Below are positions 58,631-64,000 of a stretch of 64,000 nucleotides of DNA, one piece after another. The stretch's first letter is position 1. Every line of letters begins with the position of its first letter. The stretch is from Niastella sp. (GTDB taxonomy: Bacteria > Bacteroidota > Bacteroidia > Chitinophagales > Chitinophagaceae), in NCBI GenBank assembly GCA_017744515.1, contig JAGIBF010000014.1, positions 62,001-126,000 of the forward strand. The letters run 5' to 3'. Both the position numbers and the translations under genes were made by a program. Below the pieces are notes generated by a model that did not search any database, was not told the origin of the DNA, and saw nothing but the letters and a program-made list of their open reading frames with translations.

Positions 58631-59395
58631 CTATTGACCTATGGTTGCATACCAGTTGCGCAACCTTACGTCGATAGACTTGCCGCCTGCATCAACGAGG
58701 CTTTTAAATCCATTTACGTCGCTTAAGCCACCCTGTCCTCTATAGTGGTAAGGATAAACGATTTTAGGTTGAAAAGCCAGTACGGCGTCAGCGGCTTCTT
58801 TCACATCCATGGTGAAAGGGAGGTTCATGCATACGAAGGCAACATCTATGTTTTTCAGCCCACGCATTTCGGGGATACCCTGCGTATCGCCGGAAATATA
58901 AAAACGTTTGCTGCCGATGGTCAGCACATAACCATTACCCCGGCCCTTGGTATGCCGGGACGTTTCACTTTCCGGAAGATTGTACATGGGAATAGCTTCA
59001 ATGCCAATACCGGACTGAGTGGATTTATCGCCATTCTTTAATACAACGGCCTTGGCTTTATCTGCCTCGGATAATTTATCGGCTACCACCTGGGGAACCA
59101 CCAGGATAGTATTGGGAGTTTTAACCGCATCGATCGATTTAGGATCAAAGTGGTCACCATGAATATCACTGATGAGAATAATATCAGGCGCAGGGAGGCC
59201 TTTGAAGTTATTGGCGCCGAAAGGATCGGCATAAATAACCAGCTTGCCTACCTTTAAGATCAGGCTGGCATGCTGAACAGGTTGAATAATAATATTCCCC
59301 ATCTTTTTATCGGTAATAGTATCGGGAGCGGCGGGTTGAGCCTGAACCTGGCAAAGCATAAGCAGCAGGAACAGGGAAGAGACAAAGGTTTTCAT
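58631..59395 (-). CDS. MBL-fold metallo-hydrolase, exported (UlaG/RomA-like)
   Basis: 254 aa with signal peptide MKTFVSSLFLLLMLCQVQ-AQP. Metallo-beta-lactamase fold: IQPVQHASLILKVGKLVIYA-DPFG, then the metal motif ILISDIHGDHFD, TIGSKRFYISGDTQGIPEMR and a late His in IVYPYHYRGQGG. The usual HxHxDH is here Asp77-x-His79-x-Asp81-His82, so the first His is an Asp, which may change metal binding. Homologues are UlaG-like lactonases or phosphodiesterases. The substrate is unknown. Divergent from a YncE-like gene. Confidence 0.88.
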   Translation of the reverse strand: MKTFVSSLFLLLMLCQVQAQPAAPDTITDKKMGNIIIQPVQHASLILKVGKLVIYADPFGANNFKGLPAPDIILISDIHGDHFDPKSIDAVKTPNTILVVPQVVADKLSEADKAKAVVLKNGDKSTQSGIGIEAIPMYNLPESETSRHTKGRGNGYVLTIGSKRFYISGDTQGIPEMRGLKNIDVAFVCMNLPFTMDVKEAADAVLAFQPKIVYPYHYRGQGGLSDVNGFKSLVDAGGKSIDVRLRNWYATIGQ

Positions 59396-59462
59396 TATAA
59401 GTGAGTTGAGTAATGTAAATATACTTGAAATTGCCTATCTTTTGTTATATATCAAACAGCAT

Positions 59463-60584
59463 ATGAAATTCAACAAACGATGCCTTGCCACAAGCATTAT
59501 TTGCTTGATACTCCTGACAATACCTTACAGCGATCTGAAAGCCCAGACACCGGCAAAAACGAAACGCTACCTCTACGTTGCTACACCGGGCATTCGCGAC
59601 TACCTGGGCTATGGCGGGCACGGTATCCTGGTATTCGACATAGACAATAACCACCGGTTTGTAAAAAGGATCAAAACTGAGGGCTTTCATCCCAATGGTA
59701 AACCCTCCAACGTAAAAGGGATTGCAGTCAGCATACCCCTCAATAGCATATACATAACCACGCTGGAGTCGCTGCAACGCATCGACCTGACTACTGAGAA
59801 AATTGTCTGGGAAAAGAAATTCGAAGGCGGCTGCGACCGCATGGCCATTTCACCCGACGGGCTGACCATGTACCTGCCATCTTTGGAAAATACTTTCTGG
59901 AATGTGGTGGATTGTAAAACGGGTGACATCCTTAAAAAGCTCACCGTGCACAAACGGGCACACAATACGATCTATGGACGCGATGGAAAAATGGTTTACC
60001 TCGATGACATAGCCAGCCCCTTTCTGCACATTGCCGATGCACAAAAACATGAACTGATAGGAAAAGTAGGTCCATTTGCCAATAACGTGAGACCTTTTAC
60101 CGTCAATGGCAAAGAAACCATAACATACGTTACGGTCGACAGCTTGCTTGGATTTGAAGTAGGCGACCTGAAGACAGGAGCAAAGACTGCCCATATAGCA
60201 GTAGAAGGATGGGAGCGAGGACCTGTCAGAAGACATGGCAATCCCAGTCATGGTATCGGACTTACCCCCGACGAAAAAGAAATATGGCTCTGCGACGGCC
60301 ACAATATGCGGTTGCACGTATTCAGTGCCGAAGCACCCTATCAACAATTGACCACGATCCCCCTGCAGGATATGCCCGGCTGGATTGTGTTCAGCATGGA
60401 TGGCAAATACGCCTACCCATCGAGTGGAGAAGTAATTGATGTTAAAACCCGCAACATACTTTCCTGCCTGAAAGACGAAGCTCATAATAACGTAGCCAGC
60501 GAAAAAATGGTAGAGATCCAATTCAGCGGCAACAAAGCCATTCGTGCCGGCAACCAATTTGGTATCGGAGCGCGGACATTTTAA
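59463..60584 (+). CDS. Exported YncE-like beta-propeller protein
   Basis: 373 aa from the ATG at 59463, opening MKFNKRCLATSIICLILLTI...LKAQ; the frame extends back to 59406 without signal-peptide character. The chain is a WD40/YVTN-like propeller: RYLYVATPGIRDYLGYGGHG, GIAVSIPLNSIYITTLESLQ, RMAISPDGLTMYLPSLENTF, HGIGLTPDEKEIWLCDGHNM, WIVFSMDGKYAYPSSGEVID. No catalytic residues are recognised; members of this fold act as binding or scaffold proteins or as cofactor-free homologues of quinoprotein dehydrogenases. Its 3' end is followed by a gap of about 240 bp to the next likely start. Confidence 0.8.
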   Translation: MKFNKRCLATSIICLILLTIPYSDLKAQTPAKTKRYLYVATPGIRDYLGYGGHGILVFDIDNNHRFVKRIKTEGFHPNGKPSNVKGIAVSIPLNSIYITTLESLQRIDLTTEKIVWEKKFEGGCDRMAISPDGLTMYLPSLENTFWNVVDCKTGDILKKLTVHKRAHNTIYGRDGKMVYLDDIASPFLHIADAQKHELIGKVGPFANNVRPFTVNGKETITYVTVDSLLGFEVGDLKTGAKTAHIAVEGWERGPVRRHGNPSHGIGLTPDEKEIWLCDGHNMRLHVFSAEAPYQQLTTIPLQDMPGWIVFSMDGKYAYPSSGEVIDVKTRNILSCLKDEAHNNVASEKMVEIQFSGNKAIRAGNQFGIGARTF

Positions 60585-60825
60585 GACAGCATCACTAAAT
60601 ATTTCCCGCTTTTATTCCTTCTCGAAAACAGGCTTTCGCGGAGGAGGCCTTGTTTGCACTGAATTATACAATAATAACCCGCAATTTGCCATTGCTGCCG
60701 CGCCCGATCTGTACAATATTTGCAGACCCTGCTCTCCTGCCAACATGAACTGCAGTAACACCGTTGTTGCTGACAGCCTTCCGTTTCCCGCTTACATACA
60801 GATCATAAACCAAATAAGTAAAGCC

Positions 60826-61704
60826 ATGCAACCAGTTGTAGTGCCAATAGACAAACCGATGGCGGAAGTGAATGCAACAAATGCCAGGACGCAATGGGCC
60901 GCGATCAGTGGAAAGCATATCGCATACCGTTCGATCGGGCATGGCGATCCCATCATCTTTTGTCAACGCTTTCGTGGCAACCTCGACGATTGGGATCCTG
61001 CTTTCCTGGACGAATTGGCAAGGCATTACCGGGTCATCACCTTTGACTATACGGCCATGGGATCTTCAACCGGCAGTCCCAACAGGGATATGTTGATGTT
61101 TGCTTATGATGTTATTGACCTGGCAGACGCACTGGGCATCGATAAATTCATCATGGGCGGTTGGTCGTTTGGTGGCTGGGTAGCACAGATCGTTACCACT
61201 GAATTTCCTGAAAGAATACGACAAACCATACTATTAGGTACAAGGCCACCCGGAAAAGTGACACATCCGATGGAAGATATTTTCCTGGCAACAGCTTATA
61301 TGTCCGACAATTCACTGGATGATGAAGTAATACTCTTCTTCGAACCCATTTCAGCAACGAGTAGAGAAGCTGCCCGGTTAAGCCATGAACGCATCAATGC
61401 CCGGACAATCGATAGAGACAGAGAGGTAGAGCCGGCATCATGGCAACACTACAGTGAAGGCGCTGAAGATTATATCAACGATCCATACGATGCAAGGAGG
61501 AAATTGACAGAAACCAACATACCCATCCTGGTGATATCAGGCGATCATGAGATTTGCTTTCCGCCTGAAAATTGGTTTGAACTGAACCGCCAATTACCTA
61601 CCACACAAGTTGTTGTTATCCCACGGGCAGGCCATGGCCCTCACCATCAATACCCGGCAATGGTAGCGAACTATATACACGCCTTTATCCGAAACAGTAA
61701 ATAG
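60826..61704 (+). CDS. Alpha/beta-fold hydrolase, cytoplasmic
   Basis: 292 aa from the ATG at 60826. The frame is open back to 60544, inside the previous gene, but the first 94 residues of that version (MPATNLVSERGHFKTASLNI...) have no hydrolase character; ATGs at 60745 and 60856 are other options. The core reads HIAYRSIGHGDPIIFCQRFR, GNLDDWDPAFLDELARHYRV, nucleophile GGWSFGGWVAQ, an acid in VISGDHEICFPPENW and the His in PRAGHGPHHQYP. It resembles small esterases and epoxide-hydrolase-like enzymes. There is no signal peptide. An imperfect hairpin follows the stop. Confidence 0.85.
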   Translation: MQPVVVPIDKPMAEVNATNARTQWAAISGKHIAYRSIGHGDPIIFCQRFRGNLDDWDPAFLDELARHYRVITFDYTAMGSSTGSPNRDMLMFAYDVIDLADALGIDKFIMGGWSFGGWVAQIVTTEFPERIRQTILLGTRPPGKVTHPMEDIFLATAYMSDNSLDDEVILFFEPISATSREAARLSHERINARTIDRDREVEPASWQHYSEGAEDYINDPYDARRKLTETNIPILVISGDHEICFPPENWFELNRQLPTTQVVVIPRAGHGPHHQYPAMVANYIHAFIRNSK

Positions 61705-61742
61705 CCACTTCTTTTATGAGAATCATATCATTTAAACATATA

Positions 61743-61799
61743 ATGCAGAGGAGTAAGTGGGGAGTTTTACGCCGACCCATAAGCTTACTCTTTCTGCAT
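61743..61799 (+). terminator. Imperfect hairpin after the alpha/beta hydrolase gene
   Basis: ATGCAGAGGAGTAAG (61743-61757) pairs with CTTACTCTTTCTGCAT (61784-61799) with one mismatch and one bulge; the 26-nt loop is partly paired. It ends in TTTTT. The 3' end lies about 50 nt before the GATase start. Confidence 0.6.
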
Positions 61800-61848
61800 T
61801 TTTATCACGTAACTTTATGCCATCCGGCAAAAGCGATTGGAGTAAATA

Positions 61849-62532
61849 ATGAGAATACACTACATACAACACGTGCCCTTTGAAGGGTTGGGGTATATAC
61901 AAACATGGATAGCAGAAAATAACCATACCCTCACTGCTACCAAAGTTTGGGAAAAAGCAGTGTTCCCGTCAATGGACCACTTCGATGTGCTCATCATTAT
62001 GGGCGGCCCGATGGGCGTTTATGATGACCACCAGTACCAATGGCTGTCCGAAGAGAAGAACTTTATCCTCAGCGCTATTAAAGAAGAAAAGAAGATCATT
62101 GGTATTTGCCTGGGCGCTCAATTGCTGGCATGTGTATCAGGCGCTACTGTCTACACCAATAAACACAAGGAGATCGGTTGGTTTCCGATCCGTATAGAAA
62201 GCTCCTTCAAAGAATGGCTGGGAACCGATGTACCCGAAGAAATGTTGGTCTTCCATTGGCATGGCGACAAATTTGATAATCCTTACGGAGGACTCATCCA
62301 GGCAAGTTCCGAAGCCTGCAATCACCAGGTATTCACCTTTGGCGACAACAGGATCGGGCTCCAGTTTCACCTCGAAGCCAACAACGAAAGCATCCAGGGC
62401 ATGCTGCAACACGGCAGTCATGAGTTGACAGCAGCACCTTACATCCAGGATGCCGTCACCATCTCACAGCATCAATCCTTTACAGCGCCCAACCAGCTAA
62501 TGGGCCAGATCCTGCAGAAAATGTGTAGCTAA
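61849..62532 (+). CDS. Class I glutamine amidotransferase-like protein
   Basis: 227 aa, cytoplasmic, GATase1 fold as in the glutaminase domain of GMP synthase and stand-alone relatives. Motifs: DVLIIMGGPMGVYDDHQYQW, the nucleophile Cys87 in GICLGAQLLACV, HWHGDKFDNPYGG, and His174/Glu176 in GLQFHLEA. The Cys-His-Glu triad is complete, so it can probably release ammonia from glutamine or act on a gamma-glutamyl compound. No synthetase partner is adjacent, which suggests a stand-alone peptidase or amidotransferase rather than a biosynthetic subunit. Confidence 0.9.
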   Translation: MRIHYIQHVPFEGLGYIQTWIAENNHTLTATKVWEKAVFPSMDHFDVLIIMGGPMGVYDDHQYQWLSEEKNFILSAIKEEKKIIGICLGAQLLACVSGATVYTNKHKEIGWFPIRIESSFKEWLGTDVPEEMLVFHWHGDKFDNPYGGLIQASSEACNHQVFTFGDNRIGLQFHLEANNESIQGMLQHGSHELTAAPYIQDAVTISQHQSFTAPNQLMGQILQKMCS

Positions 62533-62609
62533 GAGACCGGTTTGCCCCTCAGGTAAGTATTTCGGTAAGACCGGAAGAACCAGTAATTTCGCGGCATTAT
62601 ACTAATATT

Positions 62610-63464
62610 ATGAAGTTTCGGTTATTGTATATCCTGGTCTTTTCCATTTCATGCTTGGGTCTGAACGCCCAGAGTGCAAAAGATGCGTTTGAAGCAAGGA
62701 AAGACATTTTTCTCGCCAATAATATTTATGTGGTGTATACAGGTAATGCTGTATTAGATAGCGCGTTTAAAGAGAGTTTCAGTAAATATTGGACCATCAA
62801 ACCCATTAAAGGATTTATTACAAAAGATGAGTTTAAAGAACTGATCAAGGATAAAGGAAATTCTTTCTTTTACTCTACCGACTATCATTATAGTGCCAGC
62901 GGAGGTGGTAACCATAGTAGCAGATCAACTACCTGCATATTTGCATTCAATGGAGGCAGGAAAAATACAGGGAAGTATAATTTAATGTACGAATCAACCT
63001 CCATCCAATATTATGACGCCTTTGGTAGCGAAAAAGACCCGGAGAATGCAGCTTACAGATTACCATTGATCGTAACCGATTTTCAGCATGATATTAACCT
63101 GAAATACGACACCTCCAAAAAAGCTGTGTTCGTTAAAGAAAAGATCCTGTTGGTAAACGAAAATCTGGTAAAAGGAAATAAGCGATCGAACAGTTTTCAG
63201 GAAGGAGCTTTAGCTGCCTGGCCTTGGAAGTATGAATTAATGTCTCCTGAAAAAATAGCCAGCCTGATCCGTGCCCGTGACAGCCGTTATCTGTTGATCA
63301 CGCCTGTATTATCCGATGCCAGCGCCTACATAGTTGTTCATGACCTCGCTTCTATGAAACAGCTTGCTATTCGTGGCAGGTCGGCCATTATGGGTTTACC
63401 CTGGGTACGTGAAAAAGAAATGAAGAGCATGGTGGATGCGCTTTCCGAACTCCCGAAAAAATAA
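62610..63464 (+). CDS. Uncharacterised exported protein
   Basis: 284 aa with signal peptide MKFRLLYILVFSISCLGLNAQ. No known domain recognised. The sequence alternates helix and strand (AKDAFEARKDIFLANNIYVV, FKESFSKYWTIKPIKGFITK, EKIASLIRARDSRYLLITPV) and has a Gly/Ser-rich loop SASGGGNHSSRSTT. It precedes the small YwbE gene by 8 nt, so they may share a transcript. Confidence 0.75.
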   Translation: MKFRLLYILVFSISCLGLNAQSAKDAFEARKDIFLANNIYVVYTGNAVLDSAFKESFSKYWTIKPIKGFITKDEFKELIKDKGNSFFYSTDYHYSASGGGNHSSRSTTCIFAFNGGRKNTGKYNLMYESTSIQYYDAFGSEKDPENAAYRLPLIVTDFQHDINLKYDTSKKAVFVKEKILLVNENLVKGNKRSNSFQEGALAAWPWKYELMSPEKIASLIRARDSRYLLITPVLSDASAYIVVHDLASMKQLAIRGRSAIMGLPWVREKEMKSMVDALSELPKK

Positions 63465-63472
63465 TCTGCTAC

Positions 63473-63685
63473 ATGGACGGCCAATACAGAAAAGATATCT
63501 ATCCGGGACAGGAAGTAGCGATCATCCTTAAAAAGGATCAGCGAACAGGCAAGTTGACGTACGGTATCGTCAAAGACCTGCTTACTTCAGCCGCCTTTCA
63601 TTCAAGAGGGATAAAAGTACGGCTGGAAGATGGACAGGTTGGCCGCGTAGCAGAGATAGAGGTAGTTGATCCGGATGGTGAATAA
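63473..63685 (+). CDS. ywbE: YwbE-family small protein (DUF2196)
   Basis: 70 aa, cytoplasmic, matching the YwbE family at full length: YRKDIYPGQEVAIILKKDQR, TGKLTYGIVKDLLTSAAFHS, RGIKVRLEDGQVGRVAEIEV. The family is widespread in bacteria, has a compact all-beta fold, and its function is not established. The start at 63473 gives the normal family length. Confidence 0.92.
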   Translation: MDGQYRKDIYPGQEVAIILKKDQRTGKLTYGIVKDLLTSAAFHSRGIKVRLEDGQVGRVAEIEVVDPDGE

Positions 63686-63726
63686 ACTCCGGTGCCAGAT
63701 ACCATCCAATAAACGAACGATAAGCA

Positions 63727-64000
63727 TCATTGCGGCAATTCCGGCCTGCGCATTTTATATTGAGTAGCCGTAATGGCATGTAGAAAAGCGATGAGATCAT
63801 CCTTTTCTGGCTCTGTCAGCTGAAGCGGGCGCAGGATAACGTCTGTCCTGGGATACAACGGATCATTCTTATCCTTCGCCTTATCGTCCAGCATGTGCAT
63901 GCCACTGTTGTATATGTTTACGACTCCTTTAATATTATCAAACAGGCCATTGTGCATCCACGGATTCGTTTTCATCACATCGCGCAGGGAAGGCGTTCTG
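63727..64000 (-). CDS. Cytochrome c peroxidase (MauG/CcpA type), C-terminal fragment
   Basis: The last 90 or so residues of a di-haem peroxidase that runs out of the window on the right. Read from the edge: RTPSLRDVMKTNPWMHNGLF, DNIKGVVNIYNSGMH and QLTEPEKDDLIAFLHAITAT, the family-typical C-terminal end. The TPSLRxV...YMHNG-like block is the segment that follows the second haem in these enzymes; the CxxCH haem motifs themselves would lie outside the window. An in-frame GTG at 63978 lies inside this conserved block and is not the start. Confidence 0.9.
   Translation of the reverse strand, partial: RTPSLRDVMKTNPWMHNGLFDNIKGVVNIYNSGMHMLDDKAKDKNDPLYPRTDVILRPLQLTEPEKDDLIAFLHAITATQYKMRRPELPQ

Noticed and set aside
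60544-60825. N-terminal extension of the alpha/beta hydrolase
   Set aside because: The first 94 residues of the long frame overlap the YncE-like gene and have no hydrolase or signal-peptide character, so the start was placed at 60826.

Overview
The window looks like chromosomal DNA from a Bacteroidota bacterium, most likely a Chitinophagaceae-type soil or plant-associated glycan degrader. The signs are SusC/SusD genes, ECF-sigma/FecR/TonB-receptor signalling, a two-component propeller sensor, DUF4249 and DUF5017 lipoproteins, GH97 and GH2 enzymes, Bacteroidota-type promoters (TTTG, about 20 nt, TAnnTTTG) and no obvious Shine-Dalgarno dependence. The assignment rests on gene content only; I see no rRNA or tRNA.

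Layout. 1-1462: 3' part of a MacB/FtsX-type ABC permease. 1634-7380: a soluble PAS histidine kinase, then a response regulator plus a periplasmic-propeller histidine kinase. 7756-13075: ECF sigma factor, FecR anti-sigma, STN-containing TonB receptor and DUF4249 lipoprotein, a cell-surface signalling locus. 13361-15756: glycosyltransferase, polysaccharide deacetylase and GT25 genes, an envelope glycan cluster. 16004-41787: a large polysaccharide-utilisation locus (PUL). A LacI-type regulator diverges from SusC, SusD, a DUF5017 lipoprotein, a sodium/solute symporter fused to a large catabolic-type domain, a second homologue of that domain and an SGNH esterase. A second promoter then drives GH97, a third homologue, GH2 and a FAD oxidoreductase. 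41999-46691: OmpA/PD40 protein, then a GlxA-like AraC regulator divergent from a 14-TM MFS exporter. 46925-51212: an AT-rich block of poorly known genes ending in an outer-membrane barrel protein. 51334-64000: mixed hydrolases and peptidase, a TIM-barrel glycosidase with a VCBS-repeat protein, an MBL hydrolase, YncE-like protein, GATase, YwbE and the end of a cytochrome c peroxidase.

How the PUL probably works: SusCD import an oligosaccharide; SGNH, GH2, GH97 and the three related alpha/alpha-barrel-like proteins trim it in the periplasm; the fused symporter takes up the product; and the FAD enzyme, which lacks a signal peptide, oxidises it in the cytoplasm. Two promoters, 15.5 kb apart, each carry the same paired 12-bp palindrome (GGGAATGTTCCC or its reverse complement) at 19-bp spacing and at nearly the same distance upstream of the promoter. 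This suggests one regulator, probably the LacI protein, controls both halves. The substrate is not identifiable from sequence.

Intergenic spaces are rich in dispersed, mostly hairpin-forming repeats of at least five types. One has been tandemly amplified (44929-45060) and one appears to have become part of the SusD signal peptide.
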